IMG/VR virus record: IMGVR_UViG_3300045241_000231
Span: 1 to 42,325 of that record
Strand: one strand, 5' to 3'
DNA length: 42,325 nt
DNA from: a virus
This document shows positions 7,737 to 15,504 of the stretch, in pieces (position 1 is the stretch's first letter; the number at the start of each line of letters is the position of its first letter). The translations under genes and the position numbers were made by a program. The notes beneath the pieces are model-generated. The model was not told the origin of the DNA and made no database searches. It was given only the letters and a program-made list of their open reading frames with translations.

Positions 7737-8027
7737 GTGGGACAATGCGCTGAGACGGAAAATATTACCTCCGTGGACGGTTTCGACGTCCCCCGCCGTG
7801 TCATCCGGCGCCCCTTCCTGGGCGAGCTGAGGGACATCGTCGAATATGACCTCTCTCTCACTCGCGAACGGGTGAAGGCGCTGTACCCCTCTGAAGGCAT
7901 CTGGGGGTTGGCGAAGAAGCTGGCCGCTGGCACCGCCGGGCCCTGCCGATTCATTTTTCCTGTTTCCGACGAAGAGATTGAGAGGCAAGAGGAGCGCGCC
8001 TTTAAGCGGGCGCAGGAGAAGAGCTGA
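7737..8027 (+). CDS. Unknown protein (96 aa) between portal and scaffold
   Basis: The GTG at 7737 follows GAGGAGG, which fixes the start; longer frames run back into the portal gene. The protein is basic to mixed charge, with VRRPFLGELRDIVEYDL in the first half and a C-terminal charged helix (EEIERQEERAFKRAQEKS). No domain recognised. The stop TGA overlaps the ATG of the next gene (TGATG). A head-assembly accessory role is inferred from position only. Confidence 0.7.
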   Translation: MGQCAETENITSVDGFDVPRRVIRRPFLGELRDIVEYDLSLTRERVKALYPSEGIWGLAKKLAAGTAGPCRFIFPVSDEEIERQEERAFKRAQEKS

Positions 8028-9130
8028 TGGAACCGTTCGCCGCCACACCCGCGCCAGAGTCCACCCCGGCCCCCGACCCCCAGGAGCAGCACGCCGCTCA
8101 GCTTCTCGAACGGGCGATCGAACGCTCGGAGCCGTCCCAGCCACCAGGCGCCGGCCGGCCGGAGCCCGCAGCGCCACCGGGCCCTCCCGCCGCCCAGACG
8201 CCCATCCCACCGCCGCCCCGGCCCCCGGCCGCGCCCCTGTTCGACCATCCGGCGAGCCGCGGCTTCATGTCCCGGGTGCAGGAAAGGGAGGCCAGGCGGG
8301 CTCAGGAAGCCCTCGCCGCCCGGGTGGAGGTCACAGCCCGGCTCCTGGAGCAACAGGGCCAGCCGCCGGCGCCGGCGCCCGAGGAGCCCGACTTCGACCA
8401 GGACCCGAAGACCTGGTACCAGCAGGAGATGCAGCGGCAGCTGCAGGTGGCCGTTGCGCCCCTGGTCGACTACGTGCGGCGCCAAAGCGAGAGCGAGCAG
8501 CAGTACGCCTCTCGCGTCCAGCAAGAGGAGCAGCGGGCCGCCTGGGGGCAGGCGATGGGCGAGGAGATGGACCACGCCCGCCACCTCTACGCGGCCACTC
8601 CGGAGGGCGAGCTTTTTGACCAGAGGTTCGACTTCTTCATCAACGACCTCACCGTGCCCGGCCTGGTCAGCACCGGCATGACGCCTGCCGAGGCCCAGAA
8701 TTTCGCCTCGGTTGGAATCATGGCCTGGACCGACTACGCCAGCCGGAAGGGAATCAACCCTGCCATCTTCATCGACACATTGATCCGGCACCAGATCGGC
8801 GCGACGGTCCAGATGCTCGCCGACGCCGGCTACGTGGTCTCCGGGCAGCCCCAGGACCAGCAGGGAGGCAACGGCAACGGTCACCGCCGGCAGACCCCCG
8901 CGAGCCCGGAGATCGCCGCCCTGCGCGAAACGGCTGCTGGCGCCGGCTCCGTCGCCGGGGTGATGCGGCAGACCACCGGCGGCCGGTCCGGGAGCGGCAT
9001 CCACGCTGTTATGGCCGACCCCTCGGTGGAGAACATCCGCGCGTGGGCCAACGACGAATTTGGGGGGGACACGAAAAAGGCCACGGCGGCGCTCCGGCGG
9101 GCGGTGGCTTCCGCGAGCGCCACCCGGTAG
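8027..9130 (+). CDS. Scaffolding-type protein (367 aa, probable)
   Basis: Built like a phage scaffold: a disordered Pro/Ala-rich first ~75 residues, a long helical Gln/Glu/Arg-rich coiled region (~80-200), a compact middle (VPGLVSTGMTPAEAQNF), and a basic helical end (TKKATAALRRAVASASATR) suited to binding capsid protein. It lies after the portal and before the capsid gene, as expected, although an antisense gene island now separates it from the capsid. Scaffolds are poorly conserved, so the call rests on composition and order. Coupled to the upstream gene by TGATG. Confidence 0.65.
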   Translation: MEPFAATPAPESTPAPDPQEQHAAQLLERAIERSEPSQPPGAGRPEPAAPPGPPAAQTPIPPPPRPPAAPLFDHPASRGFMSRVQEREARRAQEALAARVEVTARLLEQQGQPPAPAPEEPDFDQDPKTWYQQEMQRQLQVAVAPLVDYVRRQSESEQQYASRVQQEEQRAAWGQAMGEEMDHARHLYAATPEGELFDQRFDFFINDLTVPGLVSTGMTPAEAQNFASVGIMAWTDYASRKGINPAIFIDTLIRHQIGATVQMLADAGYVVSGQPQDQQGGNGNGHRRQTPASPEIAALRETAAGAGSVAGVMRQTTGGRSGSGIHAVMADPSVENIRAWANDEFGGDTKKATAALRRAVASASATR

Positions 9131-9155
9131 AGAGGGGGCAGGCACGCCTCCTGCA

Positions 9156-9374
9156 TTACTTTCCGGCATGGCTACCATGCTCATCCCCGTGCTCCTGATC
9201 GTCGTCGGCGTGCTGATCTACGCCCTCGCCACCAATCCTAAGGTCGCGGAGATCGGCCGGCTGATGTGCGCGGCCGGGTTCTTCGCCATCGCGTTCACCT
9301 TCGCGGGGAAGGGCGTAACGCTCCCGTAGACGGCGCCAGTAGTCGTATTCGTAGAGCATCCCCATCAGGATCAC
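9156..9374 (-). CDS. Possible last gene of the minus island (72 aa), antisense overlap
   Basis: GTG at 9374 overlaps the TGA of the upstream minus gene (GTGA). The first ~25 residues (MILMGMLYEYDYWRRLRERY) look like real protein. The rest is low-complexity, His/Asp/Gly-rich, and lies antisense to the membrane-protein gene at 9168-9329. Either the two genes truly overlap tail to tail, or only the N-terminal part was once coding. The coupling at the start is the best support. Confidence 0.4.
   Translation of the reverse strand: MILMGMLYEYDYWRRLRERYALPREGERDGEEPGRAHQPADLRDLRIGGEGVDQHADDDQEHGDEHGSHAGK
9168..9329 (+). CDS. Small two-helix membrane protein (53 aa)
   Basis: ATG at 9168 gives 53 residues with two hydrophobic segments: MLIPVLLIVVGVLIYALA (~4-21) and an AAGFFAIAFTFAG stretch (~35-47), joined by NPKVAEIGRLM. 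No Shine-Dalgarno is obvious, though GGCAGG lies 25 bases upstream. It may be a holin-like or other small inner-membrane protein; I cannot tell which. The 3' part overlaps an antisense frame of the minus-strand cluster (9156-9374). Confidence 0.6.
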   Translation: MATMLIPVLLIVVGVLIYALATNPKVAEIGRLMCAAGFFAIAFTFAGKGVTLP

Positions 9375-9754
9375 CGCGCACCTCCCCGCAGGATTTTCTC
9401 CAACATTCCGATCTCGATCCAGTAACCCGGCTCCTTTGCCCTTGCCAACAGCTTCTCCAACTCCGGCCACGCATCGCACCGTCGCTGCACTTCGTCCAGC
9501 TCTTCTAGGGTTAGATCTGCGATCCCATTGCTGGTATCGAAGTAGGCAAGCTTCCCGTAGTTGCGGGAGGTCTTCACCACCGTCAACGGGCAAGGAAGGT
9601 CGATCTTGACCGGCTCCTCCGGGTCCCAGACCGCCCCGGCGGCCTCGGCGGCTTCTCTCCGAATGCTCCGGTAGTGATCCATGCTGAGCGTGTGGCTGTA
9701 TGGGCCGCTTCGCCACATCGCCTCGCTCCGCCAGTCGAATTCTGACAGCTTCAT
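9371..9754 (-). CDS. Unknown protein (127 aa), minus island
   Basis: The start at 9754 is set by the ATGA overlap with the upstream gene and by GGGAGG a few bases before the ATG. An acidic, soluble-looking protein with KLSEFDWRSEAMWRSG at the N-terminus and helical C-terminal half (LEELDEVQRRCDAWPELEKL). No family recognised. Fifth gene of a tightly coupled minus cluster lying within the plus-strand structural region. Confidence 0.65.
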   Translation of the reverse strand: MKLSEFDWRSEAMWRSGPYSHTLSMDHYRSIRREAAEAAGAVWDPEEPVKIDLPCPLTVVKTSRNYGKLAYFDTSNGIADLTLEELDEVQRRCDAWPELEKLLARAKEPGYWIEIGMLEKILRGGAR

Positions 9755-10044
9755 CTCTGGCCTCCCTTCGTCTTCTTGGTCAACAGATCCGCCAACGACC
9801 TCCCGGGCTGGAGCTGCGTTGGGCTGGCGATCGGCTGGCACTCCGTCGTTGCGGCAGGCTCCAGCCCTCCCGGCCCCGTGCAGACGAGGCACGCGTTCTG
9901 CCGGCCGTCCCAGGTGAGCCGGTGCCGGCCGAACTCCTCAATCGGCTTGACCACCACGCCGTGGAGCGCGAAGTGCGGGACCTCCCGCTTGCCGTAGTCG
10001 CGGCCGGCGGTGTACTTCTCGACGGCATGCTGGGTGGCGATCAT
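9751..10044 (-). CDS. Unknown protein (97 aa), minus island
   Basis: The ATG at 10044 overlaps the previous TGA (ATGA), and its own stop overlaps the next ATG. The protein has a basic first half (MIATQHAVEKYTAGRDYGKR), three cysteines (ACLVC and TTEC) that could be part of a metal site, and a basic tail (LADLLTKKTKGGQR). No family recognised. Confidence 0.65.
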   Translation of the reverse strand: MIATQHAVEKYTAGRDYGKREVPHFALHGVVVKPIEEFGRHRLTWDGRQNACLVCTGPGGLEPAATTECQPIASPTQLQPGRSLADLLTKKTKGGQR

Positions 10045-10328
10045 GGCTCCAACCTCTTCATCCACGAGGACGGCGCTTCGATCATCGGCATTTTCGACCA
10101 CTCGCGGGGCTTCCTGTGGTGCCAGTCGGTCAACTCCCGGTATAGGTCGTCCACAACCATTCGCCGGACCTGGGCCGGCGCGTCGCTGAGCATGTAGGGC
10201 TGGAGCAGGATCTCGTTGGAGGCCTCGACACCTTCGGAAAACTCCGTGATTTTCACCCGGACCCCTCTTTCAGAAGCGACGATCTCCGCCGAGAACGAGA
10301 ACACTTTTCGCTCCTCGGAATTTGGCAT
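10041..10328 (-). CDS. Unknown protein (95 aa), minus island
   Basis: The ATG at 10328 overlaps the upstream TGA (TGATG). The predicted protein begins with a beta-rich part (KVFSFSAEIVASERGVRVKI) and ends in a helical part with VRRMVVDDLYRELTDWHH. No family recognised. Coupled at both ends. Confidence 0.65.
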   Translation of the reverse strand: MPNSEERKVFSFSAEIVASERGVRVKITEFSEGVEASNEILLQPYMLSDAPAQVRRMVVDDLYRELTDWHHRKPREWSKMPMIEAPSSWMKRLEP

Positions 10329-10537
10329 CACCCATCTCCTTTGATCCGCCGAACCGCCAGCGCCGCCGTCAGAAAGTCCGGCGCCGTCGCTCGAATGTTG
10401 GGGTAGTCGCGCAAGCTCACCTCGCAGCCGCGCTCCTCCCCGAAGGTGTCGAATTCGATCCGCGCCATCATCGTCTCTAGCCAGTCGAGCACTTCCTTGA
10501 GCGGGCAGAAAACCTCCTGCTGGTGTAGGTGGCTCAT
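10328..10537 (-). CDS. Unknown protein (69 aa), minus island
   Basis: It starts within the last bases of the upstream gene (4-nt overlap) and ends in TGATG with the next. Short helical protein with LKEVLDWLETMMARIEF in the first half and a C-terminal FLTAALAVRRIKGDG helix. No domain recognised. Confidence 0.6.
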   Translation of the reverse strand: MSHLHQQEVFCPLKEVLDWLETMMARIEFDTFGEERGCEVSLRDYPNIRATAPDFLTAALAVRRIKGDG

Positions 10538-10899
10538 GGCTGCCCCTCCCGGATCTTGCGGGCCAATTCGACGGGGCAGCGGGGGTCGTGGACGTCAACG
10601 GCCAGCGACTGAAGATATCCCTCAGTGACCGTCTCATACCGCCCCGAGGTCACCGGCCGCATGCCCTCGCGCACCTTGCCGAATTCGTTCAAACAAAGAC
10701 ACCCCGCCGCCCCCACTTTCGCGGCGGCGGACTCCCGGGCGGCAGGCGCGGCGTTCACTTGTCGCATCACCTCGCAAACAAGAACGGCGGCCACGCTCCC
10801 CGGCGGGAAGCTCCAAGAGAATTCTCCGTCGCAGCCGGTGGTGATTTCCGCCAGCTCGCCGTCTTCCGTCGTCCATCTGTGCTCCGTGATCTGCATCAC
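10534..10899 (-). CDS. Unknown protein (121 aa), minus island
   Basis: Starts at a GTG (10899) that overlaps the upstream TGA, or at the ATG three bases on. The middle contains FSWSFPPGSVAAVLVCEVM and a pair of cysteines (GCLCLNEFG). Soluble, mixed charge, no family recognised. Second gene of the cluster. Confidence 0.6.
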   Translation of the reverse strand: MMQITEHRWTTEDGELAEITTGCDGEFSWSFPPGSVAAVLVCEVMRQVNAAPAARESAAAKVGAAGCLCLNEFGKVREGMRPVTSGRYETVTEGYLQSLAVDVHDPRCPVELARKIREGQP

Positions 10900-11252
10900 C
10901 GGCTTCCCTTCGAGAGCTCGTCCGCCTGGAGAAGGGCTTCTCGGGTCTCGGCTTCGATCGCTCGAAGCGCGTCTATTCGCTGGAGGAAGTTGCCTCGGTA
11001 GGTTGGCGCTCCTTCGACTTCTTCGCCGAGCCGCGCTACGGCCATTGCGAGCGTCGCTTCACGGCACTTCACGGCGAGATCCAGGTCTTTCACGATCCGG
11101 CCCCAGGCATCCGCATCCCCAGAGACATCGTGCCCACCGGATGCGGATGAGAGGAGCTTGTAGCCGGCGGTTTCGGGGTCGCCGACCTCTACGACGGACA
11201 GCACGTAGTCGTCTTCCGGGTACGTCAGAATGATCGTCTCGGGGTCGCTCAC
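10896..11252 (-). CDS. Unknown acidic protein (118 aa), first gene of the minus island
   Basis: The GTG at 11252 (MSDPETIILTYPEDDY) follows GGGAGG by eight bases and is preferred over an in-frame start at 11300 with no such site. Acidic, with a beta-rich first half and a helical second half (FLQRIDALRAIEAETREALL). No family recognised. It opens the island and faces the capsid gene across 736 bases of untranslated sequence. Confidence 0.65.
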   Translation of the reverse strand: MSDPETIILTYPEDDYVLSVVEVGDPETAGYKLLSSASGGHDVSGDADAWGRIVKDLDLAVKCREATLAMAVARLGEEVEGAPTYRGNFLQRIDALRAIEAETREALLQADELSKGSR

Positions 11253-11321
11253 TTGCCGGCCTCCCTTCGGTAAGTTGTTTCTATTCTCCGCTACCACCAC
11301 CCTCCCCCTCAGACTGGATAC

Positions 11322-11353
11322 GGTAGGGTGCTGGCGCCCAGAGCTACCCTACC
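11322..11353. promoter_or_regulatory. Strong composite hairpin / operator candidate
   Basis: GGTAGGGT (11322-11329) pairs perfectly with ACCCTACC (11346-11353); inside, CTGG/CCAG closes a three-base loop CGC. It lies ~70 bases upstream of the minus-island start and ~470 upstream of the capsid promoter. It could be an operator, an attenuator in the minus leader, or a terminator. The half-site ACCCTA resembles ACCCTT of the inverted repeat at 1010-1037. Confidence 0.45.
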
Positions 11354-11648
11354 CCCAGCCGAGGCAAGAGGGTGAGGCCCTGGGAGATGGACTGGCCTAC
11401 GTATAGGTTCCGTCAGCCGTTCATCTAGCCCCCCGGAGCTGCGGCGAGCCCTCCGGGTCAGCAGCACCTTTGCCGGGATCGCCCCCGGCTCCCGCGCCCC
11501 GTCTGCCTTTCGCTCTGGGGCTGCTCCTGCGCGGGACCCCCACGGTCGGAGCTTTGGGCTCTCGGCTGGGCCGCCGTGCGTCTCACACCGACCCCAGCCG
11601 GGCCACGCGGCACCTTCAAATTTTTGAACTAGACGGGAGGAAGACGAG

Positions 11649-11783
11649 ATGATACACTTCGGCCCGCCCGTTCTTTTTTTCCCGGGGAGTCGGCCGCGAA
11701 ACTGGCTCTCCGGGACCTCTCAATCCTCCTCCCGCCGGAAACCGAAGTCAACCCCCCCGCAACGAATTCCCGAGATCTCGTAG
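11649..11783 (+). CDS. Candidate 44-aa ORF in the capsid leader
   Basis: ATG preceded by GGGAGG at nine bases. The product (MIHFGPPVLFFPGSRPRNWL...) is basic and resembles no family I know. Codon use is less GC-biased at third positions than neighbouring genes. It could be a leader peptide or chance. Confidence 0.25.
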   Translation: MIHFGPPVLFFPGSRPRNWLSGTSQSSSRRKPKSTPPQRIPEIS

Positions 11784-11801
11784 AATTCGCCCGGTTACCG
11801 C

Positions 11802-11831
11802 TTGACAGCCCCGGCGAAGATCCCGTACCCT
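11802..11831 (+). promoter_or_regulatory. Sigma70-like promoter for the capsid operon
   Basis: TTGACA (11802-11807), 18 bases, then TACCCT (11826-11831). The -35 is consensus; the -10 fits TANNNT. The predicted transcript starts near 11838 and runs ~150 bases before the capsid ATG. It matches the TTGAC/TANNNT form of promoters at 38101-38129 and 42124-42152. Confidence 0.55.
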
Positions 11832-11988
11832 CTTCGTCAGAAGTCCGGCCATAGGCCGAGGTGGAGACCGGCCCCCCGCTTATAGAGGGGACCGAGGGCT
11901 CCGGGCCCCCTTCAAGAGGTCCGAACGGTAGCAGCGGCCCCGCGCCGAGCGGGACACACGTTCAACCTCTTCACGGAGGGCCTCGCCG

Positions 11989-13125
11989 ATGGCAGGCCAG
12001 TCGATTCCCTACAGCAGCTCCCTGGCACAACAGATGTACCGGAGCGGTCTCATCCTGGAGACCGAACGGACTGTCCGCGCCTTCGCGTTCGCGGGCACCG
12101 AGCCCAACAACGCGATCGTGATGGAAGACAAGCCCGGCTCCGGCCGCGGCAACAACATCAAGATCCGGTTCCGCCCGACGAACCACAACCGGATTCCCCA
12201 GCCCCGCGGCGTGAACATCCTCGGGACCGAGGACACCCGCCCCACCCTGGAAGACGACATCTCCATCCGCTACTTCGTTATGGCGACGGGCGCGGTGGAG
12301 AACGTCACCGACCAGATGGAGGTCGACTTCGAGCTGATCGGCAACGAGCAGATCGGCATGGCGAAGGAGGCCGGCGAGATCTTCGAGCGGTCGGTGATGA
12401 ACCAGGCCTGCGGCTACACGCCGGTCAACGACACCACCACCTACCCCGATTACGCCTGGAGCGGCGGCAACATCGTCACCGAGCCAGACAGCTCCCATTG
12501 GTACTACTGCCCCGACAACAACGGGGCCAACGCTGACGAGGCGGCCGTCGCGGCCGACCCCAATTCCATCCTCACCAACCGGGTAGTGGACGAGGTGACC
12601 AAGCGCATGCGGTCCCTCGACTACATCACCTATCCGATCGCCCCGGCGGCGGTGGGCTTCGTCCCGGGCGGGGAGGCCTACATCTGCATGGCGAGCGGCG
12701 ACGGCATGCAGCAGGTCCGCTCGAACAGCAGCGACTCCGACGTCTACGACCTGAGCAAGGCCGCCATCCAGGGCGGTCTCCCCCCGCAGCTCTCGAACCT
12801 GGTCACCGGCGAGGGATTCTTCATCGGCAAGACGCTCTACGTCGAGAGCGACTTCTGTACCTTCGGAACCACCGGCACGGCCGGCAGCACCGCCACTGCC
12901 TCCCGCCGCGGCAACTGCAAGCGGGCCGTCCTCTTCGGCGCCCGTGGTCTGCACCTGGTGTGGGGCGAGTCCTTCACCGGCGGCAACCATCTCGGCTACA
13001 AGGAAATGCTCGTCTACCGGCGCCTCGGCATGATGACGGACACCGTGTGGGGCTGTAAGGCCGTTATCGTGAACGGCCAGCGGTGGGGCACCTTCGTCAT
13101 TTCCCACTACTCCCCGGTGGCGTAA
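11989..13125 (+). CDS. Major capsid protein, N4-gp56 type
   Basis: Forms the head shell (HK97 fold in this family). The 378-residue length suits the N4-gp56 family. The N-terminal region (SLAQQMYRSGLILETERTVR) precedes a conserved arm and E-loop-like region (GRGNNIKIRFRP) and FELIGNEQIGMAKEAGEIFE; near the C-terminus, MLVYRRLGMMTDTVWGCKAV, with VNGQRWGTFVISHY after it, matches the family's last beta strands. GGAGG lies eight bases upstream of the ATG. First gene of the plus operon after the long leader, followed after 13 bases by a probable decoration protein. Confidence 0.88.
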   Translation: MAGQSIPYSSSLAQQMYRSGLILETERTVRAFAFAGTEPNNAIVMEDKPGSGRGNNIKIRFRPTNHNRIPQPRGVNILGTEDTRPTLEDDISIRYFVMATGAVENVTDQMEVDFELIGNEQIGMAKEAGEIFERSVMNQACGYTPVNDTTTYPDYAWSGGNIVTEPDSSHWYYCPDNNGANADEAAVAADPNSILTNRVVDEVTKRMRSLDYITYPIAPAAVGFVPGGEAYICMASGDGMQQVRSNSSDSDVYDLSKAAIQGGLPPQLSNLVTGEGFFIGKTLYVESDFCTFGTTGTAGSTATASRRGNCKRAVLFGARGLHLVWGESFTGGNHLGYKEMLVYRRLGMMTDTVWGCKAVIVNGQRWGTFVISHYSPVA

Positions 13126-13138
13126 AAAGGAGACACCC

Positions 13139-13621
13139 ATGGCAGCCGGAACTGTCTACTCCAGCCTCTTCTCCACCTCGGGCGTCCCCACCACCGGGCG
13201 CCCTTTCACGCCGCCTGTGGGCCTGGCCGGAGATTCCATCTCCTTCACCGTCCCCGCTACCAGCCTGGACGACGCTGGCGACTTCGTCGGCCTCCTCGCG
13301 GTCCCCGTCGGCAAGACGCTGCTGGCGACCGGCGAGACTTGGGCGGACCTCGACACCGGGGGTGGCGCGCTCTCGGTCAAGCTGGTGCTCAGGACCACGG
13401 ACAAGAACGGCGTCACCACCGATGACCTGGTCGTGGACCGCACCACGGCCCTTGCGGCCGCTCAGGCGACGGTGCTCTGGACCACCGCCCCGCTGATGAC
13501 CAACTCCTACATTCGACGGAACAGCAGCGCCAACGACTTCGCCGTTCTGGGGTACCTGGTGGCGACCCCTGCTTCAACGCCCGCCCCGGGCGTGGTGACG
13601 CTGACCGCCCTCTGGCGGTAA
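13139..13621 (+). CDS. Probable head decoration or minor head protein (160 aa)
   Basis: AAAAAGGAG precedes the ATG. Beta-rich, Thr/Ser/Ala/Val-rich protein with few charges, ending LGYLVATPASTPAPG then VVTLTALWR. It lies directly after the capsid gene, where decoration proteins often occur. No family recognised, so the role rests on position and composition. Confidence 0.6.
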   Translation: MAAGTVYSSLFSTSGVPTTGRPFTPPVGLAGDSISFTVPATSLDDAGDFVGLLAVPVGKTLLATGETWADLDTGGGALSVKLVLRTTDKNGVTTDDLVVDRTTALAAAQATVLWTTAPLMTNSYIRRNSSANDFAVLGYLVATPASTPAPGVVTLTALWR

Positions 13622-13630
13622 GGAGAACGG

Positions 13631-14347
13631 GTGAAGGTCTCGGAGTTCATCGCCAACGTGTACGCGGAGGTGGTCTCGAAGCACAGCGAGACCCTCACCC
13701 AACTCCGGCGCATCATGGTCCGGCAGCTCAAGGAGCTTTCCTCGCAGCCGTTCCTCCAGATGGAGGCGGAGGCCAGCTTCCAGACTCAATCGGGCCGCAA
13801 CACGTACGGCCCGCAGGACGCCGGCTTCCCGGGCGACATCCTCGCCCTGGAGCGGCTCTACTACGTCAGCGGCAGCCAGCGCGTGGAGGTCGAAGGGCCG
13901 CGGCCCATGCGGGACATCCGCTTCCATTGGGCCTCGGTGGCGACCTCCGCGCAGTATCCCCTCTTCTGGGGCTGGAGCGCCAGCCAGCTCTACATCGCGC
14001 CGCCCAGCACCACTACGATCACCCTGTACATGGACTTCACCCGCGACGCCACCCGCGACGTCACCACCGGCACGCTGATCTCCGAGACGTCCGCCGACGA
14101 GAGCAACCCCTGGTTTGACCGGGCGGAGCTCGTCCTGCGGTACGCCGTCCTCGGGGAATACTTCAGTCAGCCCCGATGGGCGGACGACGCGGCGGCCCAG
14201 CGCTGCATCGGCATGCGGAACATGCACCTCGACACCCTGAAGACGGAATTCCTCCGCCGCAAGGGCGCCGGGGGCCAGGCCACGATGATCCTCGGCGAGA
14301 TCGGCCGCGAGCCGAAGCGCCCCTACCTGTTCCTCGGAGGGCTCTGA
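13631..14347 (+). CDS. Head-to-tail adaptor (probable), 238 aa
   Basis: The GTG at 13631 follows AAGGAG. The helical N-terminus (EFIANVYAEVVSKHSETL and LRRIMVRQLKEL) and the LFWGWSASQLYIAPP region recall podovirus adaptor proteins that sit under the portal ring (P22 gp4 role). A C-terminal helix holds MRNMHLDTLKTEFLRRKGAG. It lies between the head genes and the tail/fibre genes, as an adaptor should. The stop overlaps the next ATG (TGATG). Confidence 0.65.
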   Translation: MKVSEFIANVYAEVVSKHSETLTQLRRIMVRQLKELSSQPFLQMEAEASFQTQSGRNTYGPQDAGFPGDILALERLYYVSGSQRVEVEGPRPMRDIRFHWASVATSAQYPLFWGWSASQLYIAPPSTTTITLYMDFTRDATRDVTTGTLISETSADESNPWFDRAELVLRYAVLGEYFSQPRWADDAAAQRCIGMRNMHLDTLKTEFLRRKGAGGQATMILGEIGREPKRPYLFLGGL

Positions 14348-14676
14348 TGCCTGTTTCTACCGTCGTTACCCGGGACTCCATCAGGAACACCCCGCCTCTA
14401 GCCACCTACGTCGACAACATCGTCCTGGCAGGGGTAGCGAAGACCGTCACCGTGCCGGCCGGAGCTTCGCGCGTCATCATCGGCACCACCGCCACCCCGT
14501 TCTATCTGCGGGTGGGCGGGACGGCGGCCGCACCCGGGGCAGACGTCACGGACGGCACCGGCTCGGCGATCAATCCGTCCGACCGCCTGGTGACCGGCGG
14601 ATCCACGTTCTCTCTCTTCGCCGCCGCCGCCATCATCTCCCTGGAGTGGCACGTCTACTCCCTGGTGAACGGATGA
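14347..14676 (+). CDS. Beta-rich structural protein (109 aa)
   Basis: ATG overlaps the adaptor stop by one base, and its own TGA overlaps the next ATG (ATGA). Small Thr/Val/Ala/Gly-rich beta protein with alternating hydrophobics (KTVTVPAGASRVIIGTTATP) and a Gly-rich loop (GGTAAAPGADVTDGTG). Likely a minor virion or surface protein; no family recognised. Confidence 0.65.
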   Translation: MPVSTVVTRDSIRNTPPLATYVDNIVLAGVAKTVTVPAGASRVIIGTTATPFYLRVGGTAAAPGADVTDGTGSAINPSDRLVTGGSTFSLFAAAAIISLEWHVYSLVNG

Positions 14677-15503
14677 GCGGAGGCGGCCCCATCGGCCGGC
14701 TGTCGTTTCCCCCGAACGGGGCGGCGGGCGGGACCGGGGACATCGTAGGTCCCGGCTCGGCCACAGATAACGCCCTGGCGCGGTACGACGGCACGACCGG
14801 CAAGCTTCTCCAGAGCGGTGCCCTCCTGGAATCCGACGCGGGGATGTTGCAGTTTGGGGGTACCTCTGCGTCGCAGCCAGCACTACGCGACAGCTCCGGG
14901 GATCTGGCAGTGCGCCTTGCGGACGACAGTGGATACGCCGGAATAGTCTCCCGTCTCTTCGCATGCATCGGCGCCGGCTACAAGAGCAAGCTGGACGACT
15001 CGGCGAGCGGCATCGTGCTTGCCTCCAACGGGAGCTTGATCGGGGCGAGCGTCCCCTCTCTGGGGGGTGTCACGACCGGCGACGTGGCAATGGTCCGCGA
15101 CAGCGCCGGCGCCTGGCGCGATACGAACGGGAGCTCGGGGATCGGCGCTCGCTATTGCTCTCGGCCGATCGAGGCGAACACCGCCGGCGCGGGCTCGCCG
15201 AACCTCCTGCTGGCGACGGAAGCGCGGAAGCTTCTCACTAACGAGGGCGCGGGGGCAGAGAACTACCACACACTGCCCCCGAGCGCCCCGGTCGGATACG
15301 AGCAGTGGTTCGCCTGCCAAAGCACGAACGGAATCCGCGTGGTCGCCCAGGCCGGCGAGACCATTTCTCTGGGACCAACTCTCTCCTCGTCCGCCGGTGG
15401 ATACGTTCGGAGCACAGTCGTCGAGTCGCTTATCGGCTTGGTGAAGATCAACGCTACGAAATACGTGTGCCTATCGCTCGTTGGCACCTGGACGGCGGCC
15501 TGA
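14673..15503 (+). CDS. Fibre-like structural protein (276 aa)
   Basis: Begins MSGGGPIGRLSFPPNG. Residues ~28-50 hold GPGSATDNALARYDGTTGKL, a motif common in phage tail-fibre and spike proteins (S-x-T-D-N-A-x-x-R-F/Y-D-G-T-T-G-K). The rest is Ser/Gly/Ala-rich with DSSGDLAVRLAD repeats, typical of trimeric shafts. Coupled by ATGA to the preceding gene. Probable host-contact or surface fibre; the motif supports fibre architecture but not the receptor. Confidence 0.65.
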   Translation: MSGGGPIGRLSFPPNGAAGGTGDIVGPGSATDNALARYDGTTGKLLQSGALLESDAGMLQFGGTSASQPALRDSSGDLAVRLADDSGYAGIVSRLFACIGAGYKSKLDDSASGIVLASNGSLIGASVPSLGGVTTGDVAMVRDSAGAWRDTNGSSGIGARYCSRPIEANTAGAGSPNLLLATEARKLLTNEGAGAENYHTLPPSAPVGYEQWFACQSTNGIRVVAQAGETISLGPTLSSSAGGYVRSTVVESLIGLVKINATKYVCLSLVGTWTAA

Positions 15504-15504
15504 T

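Larger units (their letters stand above)
11253..11988. other. Long control and leader region before the capsid gene
   Basis: 736 bases between divergent genes. It holds a two-stem hairpin (11322-11353), hairpins CCCGGAG/CTCCGGG (11432-11457) and GCCGGG/CCCGGC (11472-11489), a candidate 44-aa plus frame (11649-11783), and a TTGACA promoter (11802-11831) giving the capsid a ~150-base structured leader. No tRNA and no convincing larger gene. Confidence 0.6.

Noticed and set aside
11470-11652. A 60-codon plus frame upstream of the 44-aa candidate
   Set aside because: No Shine-Dalgarno, low-complexity Pro/Arg/Leu composition, covers a hairpin.
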